In this document: positions 7,906 to 16,303 of the stretch, in pieces
How positions within the stretch are numbered: the stretch's first letter is position 1
Layout of the letters: each line of letters begins with the position of its first letter
Notes under the pieces: generated by a model
Told to the model about the DNA's origin: nothing
The model's input: the letters and a program-made list of their open reading frames with translations, nothing else
Databases searched by the model: none
Made by a program: the position numbers and the translations under genes
Assembly (NCBI RefSeq): GCF_030209375.1
Contig: NZ_JARVSC010000002.1
Location: 186,001-250,000, forward strand
Direction of reading: 5' to 3'
Source of the DNA: Plantibacter sp. ME-Dv--P-122b
GTDB taxonomy: Bacteria > Actinomycetota > Actinomycetes > Actinomycetales > Microbacteriaceae
Length of the DNA stretch: 64,000 nt

Positions 7906-9601
7906 GGGTGCCTCCAGAGCTGGCTGTGGCGGACAACGGGATCCACCAACGGACCGTCGTCCCTGCTGCCGACGAGTCGATGACGCAGCCTCCGCGCAAC
8001 CGCTGCGCGCGCTGTTCGAGGTTCGCGATACCGCTTCGTCGGGCGACGTCGTCCGGCACGAATCCTCGCCCGTCGTCCGAGATCGTCAATCGCAGGGTCT
8101 CGTCCTGGTGCGAGAGGTTGACATTGGTCGTCGTCGCGTGAGCGTGCCGCGCCACATTGCTCAGGGCCTCTCGACACACCGCGAGGATCTCATCGGCCTG
8201 CGCCGGGGTCGCTGCATGATCGATCGCCCCGCTGAACGTGACCGCGGGGGAGAACCCGAGGGCCCCGCTGTGCTCGTCGGCCAGCGTGATCAGTCGCAAC
8301 CGCAAGCCGGTGGCTCCGGTCGATCTCCCGGTCAAGGCGAAGACGACGGTCCGGATCTGGGTGATGCTGGCGTCGAGCGACTCGATGGCCTTGTCGAGGA
8401 TGTCGTTCGTCCGACCCGACGTCGCGGTGGCCAGTGATTGCAGATCCAGACCGGTTGCGAACAGTCGCTGGATGACGTGGTCGTGGAGATCCCGGGCGAT
8501 CCGCCCTCGGTCCTCCATCACCACCAGACGTTCCTGATTCTCACGGGCGGAGGCGAGCTCGATCGCCACGGCGACCTGCGAACAGAAGTCCGTCGTCATC
8601 CGCGCATCGAACGGTGTGAACGGAGGCCGCTCGGGTGATCGACCGAGGAGCAGGACCCTCGGCGGTGCCAGCGGCAGTCGCACCGCGAGCATCGGCCCGG
8701 TGTAGGGCTCGGCCGAGCGCGAGCGGGTGGCCGCGGCGCCTGGCGAATCGGCGACCCGATCGACGCCGCTCGTGAACGCGGAGTCGGCCAGTCGTCGAGC
8801 GCGTCCCGGCAGGACGTCGATGATGACGTCATCCTCCGTGTCGCGAGCGGCGAGCACGTGGCGGTCTTCGTCGATGATGGAAGCCACGTCTGCTCCGGCG
8901 AGATCGACGCTCATCCGACAGAGGAACGTCTCTGCGGATTCGGCCGAGTCGGTCAGGACCGCGTTGGTGAACTCCATCGATGCCGCCGTCCACGCCTGGC
9001 GGCTTCGACTCTCCTCGTAGAGACGGGCGTTCTCGATGGCGACGCCCGCCGTCGAGGCGAGCGAGGTCACCAGTTGCTCGTCCTCGGCTGAGAACGAACC
9101 CCCACGCTTGTTCGTCAGATAGAGGTTGCCGAACACTTCGTCCCTGACACGCACCGGAACACCGAGGAACGAGCTCATCGGCGGGTGCTCAGCAGGGAAG
9201 CCCGACGAGCGTGGATCGTCGGTCAGGGAATCCAGCCGGATCGGTTGCGGGTCTTCGATCACCGCGCCGAGGAGACCGTGGCCCTCGGGGAGGTGACCGA
9301 TCCGTGCTGCGGTCTCGACGGGCATCCCGACATGGATGAATTGCTCGAGGCCGCCATGAGTCGCGATGACCCCCATCGCGCCGTATTCCGCGTCGACGAG
9401 CTCGACGGCGGCGTCCACGATCGTGCGCAGCACGCTGCTCAGGTTGAGTTCCTCGGTGATCGCCCGGTTGGCGGTGATGAGCGCGTGGAGGCGCCCCTGC
9501 GTCTTCAGGACGAGCGCGGCCTGCGTGACCAGTGCAGCGAGCGCGCTGTCGAACTCTGCGTGCGCGGGATCGGGGAATTGCGGCGGAGCGTCGGCGTCCA
9601 T
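7895..9601 (-). CDS. devS: DevS/DosT-type GAF-GAF sensor histidine kinase
   Basis: The 568-residue protein has two GAF domains (about residues 35-185 and 205-355), a HisKA_3 dimerisation domain with the phospho-acceptor in GRIARDLHDHVIQRLF (H373) and a HATPase_c domain with DNGRG-like SDDGRGFVP. The first GAF keeps FPAEHPPMSSFLGVPVRVRD. In my recollection of mycobacterial DosS this HPPM histidine (H139 here) is the haem ligand, so gas or redox sensing is likely. The start at 9601 is preferred because AGGGGG lies six bases upstream. An ATG at 9646 falls inside a TATGCT -10-like element, so it is probably not translated. It forms an operon with devR and is divergent from a usp gene. Confidence 0.9.
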   Translation of the reverse strand: MDADAPPQFPDPAHAEFDSALAALVTQAALVLKTQGRLHALITANRAITEELNLSSVLRTIVDAAVELVDAEYGAMGVIATHGGLEQFIHVGMPVETAARIGHLPEGHGLLGAVIEDPQPIRLDSLTDDPRSSGFPAEHPPMSSFLGVPVRVRDEVFGNLYLTNKRGGSFSAEDEQLVTSLASTAGVAIENARLYEESRSRQAWTAASMEFTNAVLTDSAESAETFLCRMSVDLAGADVASIIDEDRHVLAARDTEDDVIIDVLPGRARRLADSAFTSGVDRVADSPGAAATRSRSAEPYTGPMLAVRLPLAPPRVLLLGRSPERPPFTPFDARMTTDFCSQVAVAIELASARENQERLVVMEDRGRIARDLHDHVIQRLFATGLDLQSLATATSGRTNDILDKAIESLDASITQIRTVVFALTGRSTGATGLRLRLITLADEHSGALGFSPAVTFSGAIDHAATPAQADEILAVCREALSNVARHAHATTTNVNLSHQDETLRLTISDDGRGFVPDDVARRSGIANLEQRAQRLRGGCVIDSSAAGTTVRWWIPLSATASSGGTRGR

Positions 9602-9641
9602 CCACACCCCCTGGTGCATCGGTCTGCATGCCTGTGCGAGC

Positions 9642-9647
9642 AGCATA
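9642..9647 (-). promoter_or_regulatory. -10 element of the devS-devR operon
   Basis: TATGCT on the minus strand would start transcription near 9635 and give a leader of about 34 bases carrying the AGGGGG ribosome site of devS. It lies 32 bases from the DevR-like box at 9679-9692 rather than 24, so devSR may use its own basal promoter. Autoregulation through the shared box is possible but less direct. Confidence 0.45.
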
Positions 9648-9678
9648 GCCCCGTGCCACCGGGCCTCCCAACCGTCGA

Positions 9679-9721
9679 AGGACCTACGCCCCTACCAGCC
9701 GACCCGCAATTCCCCCAGGAT
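9679..9721 (+). promoter_or_regulatory. DevR-like box and -10 of the 9754-10656 usp gene
   Basis: The box AGGAC-CTAC-GCCCC (9679-9692) is followed 24 bases on by CAGGAT (9716-9721), giving a start near 9728 and a 26-base leader with AGGGAG ahead of the ATG at 9754. It lies between divergent devS and usp. Confidence 0.7.
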
Positions 9722-9753
9722 ACGAAGCGACCCACGACCGAGGGAGCGCAGTC

Positions 9754-10656
9754 ATGAGTGCACATGTGGTGGTCGGGACGAACGGTTCAGCATCCGCAGG
9801 ACGCGCGGTGCGATGGGCCGCGTCTGCCGCAGAGCGTCTCGGCGTAGTGCTGCTGGTCGTACTGGTGCTCGAGCAGCAGGATTCGGGAGGAGTCCGATCC
9901 GCGGGCGGGACCCAGACGCTCATCCGTGCGGAGGCGACGGCGAGGGTGGGGCATCCGGGGCTCAGCATCCAACGGCGCCTGGCGTACGGCGACGTCGTGA
10001 CCCAGCTCGCGCGTGCATCCGAAGCGACCGTCCTCATCGTCCTGGGAACGGATCGAGGTCCGCAGCAGACGAGGACATCACCGTACGGGGCGCTCGCCGC
10101 CCGGTTGGTGACGTCGGCGCCGTGTCCCGTGGCCGTCATCCCAGCTCGTGAACCGGGTCCGGGGGCCACCCTGGTGGTCGGCATCGACGACGACGTGCAG
10201 GCCACGCCCGTGCTCGCCGTGGCCATCGACGTGGCGGCCTGGTCCGGTTCGTCGCTGGACCTGGTCCATGCATGGAAGCCTGCACCGCCGTTCCTTGCGG
10301 ACGTCGGGCCCGAGGAGCAGCACCCGCCCCTCGGAGTGTCCGACGCGATGACGGACATCATCACGCGGACGTTCGCGCGGAAGTCGGATCTGCCCGCCGG
10401 CGTCGAGCTGCGGGTGGAGCTCGTCGTCGGGGGCGCCGTCGATGCCTTGTGCTCGGCGGCGCAGCACGCGTCGTTGCTCGTCATCGGGAGCCATGGCCGG
10501 CATGTCCTGGCCTCGCTGGCACTCGGTTCGGTGAGCCGTTCGCTGCTGTCCCTGATGCCGTGCCCACTGCTCATCGTGCCGCGTTCGGCGAGCGACGCTC
10601 GACTCGTGCCGCGTCCGGGCCCGTCCGAGGGGCCATCGGTGGCGGCGACCGGGTGA
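9754..10656 (+). CDS. Universal stress protein, tandem UspA domains
   Basis: The 300-residue protein has two UspA domains beginning HVVVGTNGSASAGRAVRWA and TLVVGIDDDVQATPVLAVA. The second ends IGSHGRHVLASLALGSVSRSLL, a complete ATP-binding pattern. The first domain has GTDRGPQQTRTSPYGALAA, where the final GS is replaced, so only the second domain looks fully nucleotide-binding. The AGGGAG site eight bases upstream of the ATG supports the start. It is divergent from devS and converges on the next usp gene with only three bases between stops. Confidence 0.92.
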   Translation: MSAHVVVGTNGSASAGRAVRWAASAAERLGVVLLVVLVLEQQDSGGVRSAGGTQTLIRAEATARVGHPGLSIQRRLAYGDVVTQLARASEATVLIVLGTDRGPQQTRTSPYGALAARLVTSAPCPVAVIPAREPGPGATLVVGIDDDVQATPVLAVAIDVAAWSGSSLDLVHAWKPAPPFLADVGPEEQHPPLGVSDAMTDIITRTFARKSDLPAGVELRVELVVGGAVDALCSAAQHASLLVIGSHGRHVLASLALGSVSRSLLSLMPCPLLIVPRSASDARLVPRPGPSEGPSVAATG

Positions 10657-10659
10657 ACC

Positions 10660-11520
10660 TCAGCGCTCCGGAACGCCGAGGGGGAGGACGAGGGTGGGTG
10701 CGGGGATGTCGAGCAGGACCGTGTGGCTGACGGAACCCAGGAACAGTCGGCGGAGCCGGCTCACTCCGTGCCTGCCGAGCACGAGGAGCTGAGCCGATCG
10801 GGCCACCGCGGTGATGGCCGGCCCCGGTTCGTCCTCGATCAGCTGCTTGGCGATCGTGACCGTCGGGTGGTTCGCTGCGACGTCGGCCACGGTGGCGTCC
10901 AGCAAGCGTGCGTGTTCCTGCGCCAGCCATTGCAGCATGTCTCGGTCCAAGACGTCCTCGGACTCCCAGATCGGTGGTGTCCAAGCGTGCAGGACCGTCA
11001 GCCCGCATCGGGTCCGCTCGGCTTCCTCCGCCGCGATCCGCACCAGTTCCAGTTCGCCGATGGTTCCATCGACGGCGACGACGATCTGCTGCACAGAGGT
11101 GCGTGGTTCGTCGACGAATGTGGGCACGATGATGACCGGGCCGACCGCCGTTGCGGCGACCTTCGTCGCGACGGACCAGGCGAACCGGAACGGCGCTTCA
11201 CCGCTCCGGTTCGTACCGAGCACCACACACGTGTCAGCGCTGCTGAGACCGGCCAGCACGTCGATGGGGTCCCCGAGCTCGAATCTGGATGAGATGCTCG
11301 AACCTGGATGGGACTCCCGTACCTGTTCGGCTGCGTCCATGAGCCGGATCCGTGCTTCGGCTGCCAGCGAACCGGCGACGAAGTACTCGGCGCTCGTCTC
11401 GTCCCGGGTCCCGACGGTCACGAGTTCGACGTCGTCGGCACCCCACCAGCGGAGCGCCCAGTCGAGGGCGTTTCGGGCAGCGTGCGTGTCGTCCCAGCCG
11501 ATGATCGCTCGCCTGCTCAT
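10660..11520 (-). CDS. Universal stress protein, tandem UspA domains
   Basis: The 286-residue tandem Usp begins RAIIGWDDTHAARNALDWAL. The second domain carries LGRHGVSRLRRLFLGSVSHTVL, a full nucleotide motif; the first (GTNRSGEAPFRFAWSVATK) lacks the final GS. An AAGGAGG Shine-Dalgarno six bases before the ATG at 11520 fixes the start. It is transcribed from a DevR-like promoter about 75-115 bases upstream and lies directly downstream of another usp gene on the same strand, but the box between them argues for separate transcription. Confidence 0.92.
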   Translation of the reverse strand: MSRRAIIGWDDTHAARNALDWALRWWGADDVELVTVGTRDETSAEYFVAGSLAAEARIRLMDAAEQVRESHPGSSISSRFELGDPIDVLAGLSSADTCVVLGTNRSGEAPFRFAWSVATKVAATAVGPVIIVPTFVDEPRTSVQQIVVAVDGTIGELELVRIAAEEAERTRCGLTVLHAWTPPIWESEDVLDRDMLQWLAQEHARLLDATVADVAANHPTVTIAKQLIEDEPGPAITAVARSAQLLVLGRHGVSRLRRLFLGSVSHTVLLDIPAPTLVLPLGVPER

Positions 11521-11593
11521 GATGATCCTCCTTCATCGCCGATGGTCTCGAGATGGGGGCCCATCGCGCAGGTGTCATCGTCGTCCTTCCACC

Positions 11594-11636
11594 ACCTTGG
11601 CTCGTCGCGCGGGACGACCGTAGAGGCGTTGGTCCT
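11594..11636 (-). promoter_or_regulatory. DevR-like box and -10 of the 10660-11520 usp gene
   Basis: The minus-strand box is AGGAC-CAAC-GCCTC (11636-11623) and the -10-like hexamer CAAGGT (11599-11594) is 24 bases on. This is the weakest of the eight boxes, with two departures from the consensus in the spacer, but the spacing is exact. Confidence 0.55.
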
Positions 11637-11644
11637 CCTGCGTC

Positions 11645-12511
11645 TCACCTCGCGGTCTCGTCGTCCGGCACGGAGACCGGCCGACGAGGAACCACGATGG
11701 TCGGGGCGTCGATGGTCAGGAGCAGTTGATGACTGGTCGACCCGAGGAAGAACCTCAGGACCGCGCCGCGGCCTCGGGTTCCGACCACGAGTGCCGTCGC
11801 CGAGCCGGCGAACGCATGCAGGGCATCGGCCGGCCGGCCCTCGGACAGGTGCTGCTGGAGCGAGACCTCCGGGAAGTCCCGCTCGATGCGCTCAACGGCC
11901 TCGGAGAGGGCCGTCTCATGGGCGTCGCCGAGCCAAGCGATGAACTCCGGGTTGAGCCCGCGTGCTCCCGCGGCGGGCGCTTGATGCCAGGCATGCACCA
12001 CGTGGAGCGGTTCCTCACGGGCGATCGCCTCGCGTGCGGCCAGCTCGATCGCAGACTCGTCCTCCTCACGGTTCTCGATGCCGAGCACGACACCGTGACG
12101 CTCGCCCGCACCCAGCTGTGGGATAACCGCGACCGGGCCGGAACACGACGCAGCCAACCGACTGCCCAACGACCAGCCTGAGGTCCGGGTCGTCGTCCCG
12201 AGGTCGTCCGTACCGACCACGAGGAGGCGATGCTCGTCGGAGCACGCTCGAAGGTCGGCGAGCGCTTCACCGACGAGCACCTCGGAGCGGACGTCGAGGA
12301 CCGGATACCGGTGTCGGATACTGATGGCCTCGTCCTCAGCGGACTCCACCGCGCGGATAAGCGTCACGTCGTCGGCGCCGGCCGGACCTGGAGCGACGAC
12401 CTGGATGAGCGTGATGGGCTCGCCGGTCGCGAGGGCGCGATGTGTCGCCCATTCCGCTGCGCGACGCGCCGCTGGGGAACCGTCCCATCCGACGAGGGTG
12501 TGTTCGGTCAT
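11645..12511 (-). CDS. Universal stress protein, tandem UspA domains
   Basis: The 288-residue protein is a close paralogue of the 6270-7136 product. Shared blocks include SGWSLGSRLAA, SGPVAVIP, FPEVSLQQHL and the C-terminal VVGTRGRGAVLRFFLGSTSH with a full G-x2-G-x9-GS site. It probably binds ATP in the cytoplasm. AAGGAGC six bases before the ATG at 12511 sets the start. A DevR-like promoter lies upstream at 12554-12595, and the predicted leader is about 35 bases. Confidence 0.93.
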   Translation of the reverse strand: MTEHTLVGWDGSPAARRAAEWATHRALATGEPITLIQVVAPGPAGADDVTLIRAVESAEDEAISIRHRYPVLDVRSEVLVGEALADLRACSDEHRLLVVGTDDLGTTTRTSGWSLGSRLAASCSGPVAVIPQLGAGERHGVVLGIENREEDESAIELAAREAIAREEPLHVVHAWHQAPAAGARGLNPEFIAWLGDAHETALSEAVERIERDFPEVSLQQHLSEGRPADALHAFAGSATALVVGTRGRGAVLRFFLGSTSHQLLLTIDAPTIVVPRRPVSVPDDETAR

Positions 12512-12553
12512 GATCTGCTCCTTCGAGGCTCGGCCCGGTACGGGCCTCTCATC

Positions 12554-12595
12554 AGCCTGCGTCCTGAGCGGCGCAGGCTGAGAGCCGAAGGTCCC
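12554..12595 (-). promoter_or_regulatory. DevR-like box and -10 of the 11645-12511 usp gene
   Basis: The minus-strand box is GGGAC-CTTC-GGCTC (12595-12582), with CAGGCT (12559-12554) 23 bases on. It lies in the gap downstream of the P-type ATPase gene. Confidence 0.7.
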
Positions 12596-12643
12596 GTGCG
12601 TCCACGCGGTCGGACGGTTCGGCGAACGCTGCGGAGGCCGCGG

Positions 12644-14617
12644 TCATGCCTCATCGGGATGGCCGCGTGGCGGCCGGTGGGCCCGAAGGCTGTTGAGGAT
12701 CGTGATCACGTCGATGACCTCTTGGAGGGTGGCACCGATGATGGCCGGAAGGACGCCCCAGGTGGCTACCAGCATGAGCGCGACGCTCAGCCCGATGCCG
12801 ATGCCGATGCTCTGACGCGCCATCCGGACGGCGCGTCTCGCGATCCGCATCACGCGCACGACCCGACGCAGGTCGTCGACGAGGATGACGACGTCGGCGG
12901 CCTGTGAGGCTGCGGTGGCGCCGCGTGCACCGAGCGCGATGCCGACATCGGCTGCGGCGAGGACCGGTGCGTCGTTGACGCCGTCGCCCACCATGACGAC
13001 CGGCCGATCGGCGATGCCCGCGATGACGATCACCTTCTCCGCCGGGAGCAGCCCGGCGTGCACCTCGGGGACGCCGACGGCGGTGGCCACGTGTGCGGCG
13101 GTGCCCTGTGCGTCGCCGGTCACCATCACGACGCGCTGCACGCCGAGGTCGCGCACCTGGGACACGACGTCCGCCGCTTCGTCGCGGACGCCGTCACGGA
13201 GCACGATCCGGCCGATGAGTGCGCCGTCCGCGGTCACGAAGATCGCCATCTCGCCCGGCACCAGCGCTGCAAAGTGATCGGGTAGCGCGGTCCCGACCGC
13301 TGCCTTGCCGACCTCGATCCGTTCGGTCCCCACGATCGCACTGACGCCGCGGCCGGGCAGCTCCGAGACGTCATGCGCTCGTGGCAGTCGGTCCGACGGC
13401 TCCAGCCGTGCCGTCGCGGCGTCGACGACGGCTTCGGCGAGGACATGCGTGGACCCCAGCTCGACGGCTCCCGCGATGGCGAGGACCTCGTCTTCACGGC
13501 GGTTCGCAGCGCACTCCACCCGATCCACGACGGGCGTCCCGCGGGTGAGTGTTCCCGTCTTGTCGAATGCGATCGTCCTCACCCTCGAGAGTTGTTCGAG
13601 CGTTCCGCCGCTCTTGACGATGACGCCGTTCCGCGCCGCCCGGCTCATGCCCGCGATGAACGCCACCGGTGCCGCGATCAGCAGCGGACACGGCGTGGCG
13701 ACCACGAGCACCTCCGCGAACCGAACCGGATCGCCGCTGAGCGCCCAAGCGAGGCCGCCGAGGACGAGGGCGAAGGCGGTGAACGGGACGGCGTATCGGT
13801 CGGCGAGTCGGACGAAGGGTGCCTTGCTGTCGGCGGCGGATTCGACCAGCTGGACGATCTGGTGGTACTGGCTGCCGGCGGCCGTCGCGGTTGCGCGGAT
13901 GGTCGCGCCGAGCTGCCCGTTGACCGTCCCACTCAGCACGGATGCTCCTCGGGTTCGGGTGACCGGGAGACTCTCGCCGGTGAGTGACGACTCGTCCACC
14001 TCGACCGCTGCGCTGAGCAGTTCGCCGTCCACCGGCACCACCTCACCGGGGTGCACGAGGAGGACGTCACCGATCCCGACGTCGGCGACCTCCACCTCGT
14101 CGACCGTGCCGTCATCGCGGAGGCGGTGCGCGAAGGACGGAGCCGTCGCCAACAGGGCGGTCAGTTCCCGCCTGGCTCGCGTCGATGCGAAGTCCTCGAG
14201 CGCCTGGCCGCCGGTCAGCATGAGCGCGACGATCGCCGCGGCCCAGACGTCGCCGAGGATGACCGTGCTGGTGATCGCGACGATGGCGAGGACATCGAGT
14301 CCCCAGGATCCTGAGCGGATACGACGGATCATGCGCACGAGCTGCACGACCGCGATGAGTGACGCGGTGGCCCCGAGTACGAGGGACGAGACCGTCGTCG
14401 CGCCGAGGAGGGCGGACGTCCCCCCGACGACGAGCGCCGACAGTGTCATCAGGACCAGGGGGTATCGGCGGGCCGCCTGCAGCCCGGTCCGCAGTGTGAT
14501 GCGTCCGTGCTGTCGGGCTGGACGCCCTCCGAGCGGCGGTGAGTCCGGGTCGCGGTCGTCACGGATCGGAGCGTCTCCGGTCCGTGCGTCAGCCGAAGGT
14601 CGGCTCCGGCCGGACAC
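12644..14617 (-). CDS. P1B-type metal-translocating ATPase with TPC motif
   Basis: The 657-residue P-type ATPase has TGES at 213-216, the phosphorylation site DKTGT at 352-356 and a late MVGDGVNDA hinge motif. The transmembrane metal motif is TPC (308-310, followed by Pro) instead of CPC or SPC, the form I associate with the P1B-5 group linked to nickel/iron. No N-terminal heavy-metal domain is present. The start chosen is the GTG at 14617, with GGGAG six bases upstream; it overlaps the end of the preceding gene by 29 bases. The first possible ATG (14449) would remove part of the first membrane helix. It is the last gene of the ADH/SGNH-like/ATPase operon behind a DevR-like box. Confidence 0.85.
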   Translation of the reverse strand: MSGRSRPSADARTGDAPIRDDRDPDSPPLGGRPARQHGRITLRTGLQAARRYPLVLMTLSALVVGGTSALLGATTVSSLVLGATASLIAVVQLVRMIRRIRSGSWGLDVLAIVAITSTVILGDVWAAAIVALMLTGGQALEDFASTRARRELTALLATAPSFAHRLRDDGTVDEVEVADVGIGDVLLVHPGEVVPVDGELLSAAVEVDESSLTGESLPVTRTRGASVLSGTVNGQLGATIRATATAAGSQYHQIVQLVESAADSKAPFVRLADRYAVPFTAFALVLGGLAWALSGDPVRFAEVLVVATPCPLLIAAPVAFIAGMSRAARNGVIVKSGGTLEQLSRVRTIAFDKTGTLTRGTPVVDRVECAANRREDEVLAIAGAVELGSTHVLAEAVVDAATARLEPSDRLPRAHDVSELPGRGVSAIVGTERIEVGKAAVGTALPDHFAALVPGEMAIFVTADGALIGRIVLRDGVRDEAADVVSQVRDLGVQRVVMVTGDAQGTAAHVATAVGVPEVHAGLLPAEKVIVIAGIADRPVVMVGDGVNDAPVLAAADVGIALGARGATAASQAADVVILVDDLRRVVRVMRIARRAVRMARQSIGIGIGLSVALMLVATWGVLPAIIGATLQEVIDVITILNSLRAHRPPRGHPDEA

Positions 14618-15230
14618 CCGAGACTCCCGGTGGTCGATAGATGTGACGGGGGACGGGAAGCCGCCGTGGCCTGACGGTCTCCGGGAGCAGCGCGGCGAGG
14701 TCGAGCATCTCGATCCAGGTCTCGAACCCGTCGCGGTTGAGCTGTCCACTCGACGACACGAGGTCCGGGTTCATCGAGCCGTCGAGCTGGGCGAAATGCG
14801 GGTGGAGCGGCAGGAACCCGACGCCCAGGGTGGCGCACAGTCCCTCGAGCGCGTCGTTGAGTGCTTCGATGGCCGGGGCGTGGCGTGCATCGGCGGGCGG
14901 CAACGCTTGGAGCACGAGACAGGTGCCGGGAAGCGCTGCGTCAAGGGTTCGCAGCACGTGCTCGATGGAGGTGAGCATCCGGTCGGGGTGCGTCAGGTCG
15001 ACGATCCCGCATGCACCGTCGGCGCTGCCGGTCGAGAGGATCAACGCCTCCGGCTCGACGCGGACGAGTACCACGGTGAGTGGTGCAAGGCCGTCGGCCG
15101 AGAGTGACGCGCCCCGGAGATCCAGCACCAGTCCTGGCGTGAACCATGTGTCCCAGTCGCACCTGCCGAGGAAACCGTCACCGATGACGCCGAGCCTCGG
15201 TTGCGCCCGTGGTCCTTGCGTCGTGTCCAT
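14589..15230 (-). CDS. Degenerate SGNH/GDSL-hydrolase-fold protein, probably inactive
   Basis: The 213-residue protein follows the SGNH esterase plan. Block I is IGDGFLGRCDWDTWF (GDG at 17-19 instead of GDS), then DLRGASLSADG. The block III position has STGSAD instead of GTND (Asn replaced by Ser69), and the C-terminal block is SSSGQLNRDGF where DGLHLN would carry the catalytic Asp and His (His replaced by Gln163). All catalytic positions thus appear lost while the scaffold is kept, so a binding or structural role is more likely than hydrolysis. It sits 17 bases after the alcohol dehydrogenase and overlaps the ATPase start, so it is probably part of the same stress operon. The alignment is by eye. 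Confidence 0.6.
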   Translation of the reverse strand: MDTTQGPRAQPRLGVIGDGFLGRCDWDTWFTPGLVLDLRGASLSADGLAPLTVVLVRVEPEALILSTGSADGACGIVDLTHPDRMLTSIEHVLRTLDAALPGTCLVLQALPPADARHAPAIEALNDALEGLCATLGVGFLPLHPHFAQLDGSMNPDLVSSSGQLNRDGFETWIEMLDLAALLPETVRPRRLPVPRHIYRPPGVSGVRPEPTFG

Positions 15231-15247
15231 CGAGGATCGCCGCCCGC

Positions 15248-16258
15248 TCAGTACTCGACGACGAGTCTTGCGAGGACCTTGCCGGAGAGCACCTCGGCCA
15301 TCGCGTCGTTGATCTGGTCGAGTCTCCGAGTCTCCGCGATGATCCTCGTGTGCCCGGCGGCGTGCAGGGCGAAGACCTCGGCGAGGTCCTGCCTCGTGCC
15401 GACGATCGACCCGATGATCGAGATGCCCTTCAGCACCGTCTCGAAGATCGAGACGTGCATGTCCTGGTCGGCGGGGAGTGCGACGCAGATGAGCCGACCG
15501 CCGCGGTTCAAGGAGGCGAAGGCCTGTTCGAACACGCGTGGGGAGGCTGCGAGGACCACGGCGACGTCCGCGCCTCCCACTGCTCGGATCGCCGCGACCG
15601 GGTCGACCTTGGCCGCGTTCACGACGCGCTCCGCGCCGAGTTCCTTCGCGAGGTCGAGCTTCTCGTCCTCGATGTCGACGGCGATCACCGATCCACCGAC
15701 GATCCGTGCATACTGCACCGCGAGGTGCCCGAGTCCGCCGATCCCGAAGATCGCAACGTGTTCGGTCGGCTGCACCTTCGCGACCTTGATCGCCTTGTAG
15801 GTCGTCACACCGGCACAGCTCAGCGGGGCGGCGTCCAGCGCGCTCAGCCCGCTCGGAACCGGCACGACGAACCGTGCGCTCGCCACGGCGTATTCAGCGA
15901 AGGCGCCGTCGTTCGAGTAGCCACTGTTCTGCTGCTGTTCACAGAGGGTCTCGCGGCCGTCGATGCAGAAGCGGCACTCTCCGCAGGCGTATCCCAGCCA
16001 GGGGATCGCGACCCGTTCGCCGACGGACCGGTCGGCCACCCCTGATCCGAGCTCCTCCACGATGCCGACACCTTCATGTCCGGGCACGAACGGGGGCTGG
16101 GGTTTGACCGGCCAGTCGCCGTGAGCCGCGTGGATGTCGGTGTGGCACAGCCCGCAGGTCTCGAGGCGGATCAGCACCTGGCCCGGACCCGGGCTAGGGA
16201 TGTCCCGCTCCTGGATCTCCAGCGGCTCGGTGAACGACGTGACGACTGCTGCGTGCAT
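15248..16258 (-). CDS. Zinc-dependent alcohol dehydrogenase (AdhP/AdhA type)
   Basis: The 336-residue MDR-family dehydrogenase has catalytic zinc ligands in CGLCHTDIH (Cys36-type position) and GHEGVGIV, structural zinc cysteines in CGECRFCIDGRETLC and the NAD-binding motif GIGGLGH. It matches the AdhP group that oxidises primary alcohols or reduces aldehydes with NAD. The start at 16258 has GGAGGAG five bases upstream. It heads the operon with the SGNH-like protein and the TPC ATPase, behind a DevR-like promoter, and could regenerate NAD under low oxygen; that role is inferred. Confidence 0.92.
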   Translation of the reverse strand: MHAAVVTSFTEPLEIQERDIPSPGPGQVLIRLETCGLCHTDIHAAHGDWPVKPQPPFVPGHEGVGIVEELGSGVADRSVGERVAIPWLGYACGECRFCIDGRETLCEQQQNSGYSNDGAFAEYAVASARFVVPVPSGLSALDAAPLSCAGVTTYKAIKVAKVQPTEHVAIFGIGGLGHLAVQYARIVGGSVIAVDIEDEKLDLAKELGAERVVNAAKVDPVAAIRAVGGADVAVVLAASPRVFEQAFASLNRGGRLICVALPADQDMHVSIFETVLKGISIIGSIVGTRQDLAEVFALHAAGHTRIIAETRRLDQINDAMAEVLSGKVLARLVVEY

Positions 16259-16303
16259 GGGGACTCCTCCGTGGTGAGGACGGATCGCCCGTCCTCTCCC
16301 TGC

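Noticed and set aside
9602-9646. Longer start for devS at 9646
   Set aside because: That ATG lies within a TATGCT -10-like element and lacks a Shine-Dalgarno, while 9601 has AGGGGG six bases upstream.
14590-14603. DevR-like box CCGAC-CTTC-GGCTG before the P1B ATPase
   Set aside because: The first half-site lacks GGGAC, it lies inside the coding end of the SGNH-like gene, and the ATPase is already covered by the adh operon promoter.
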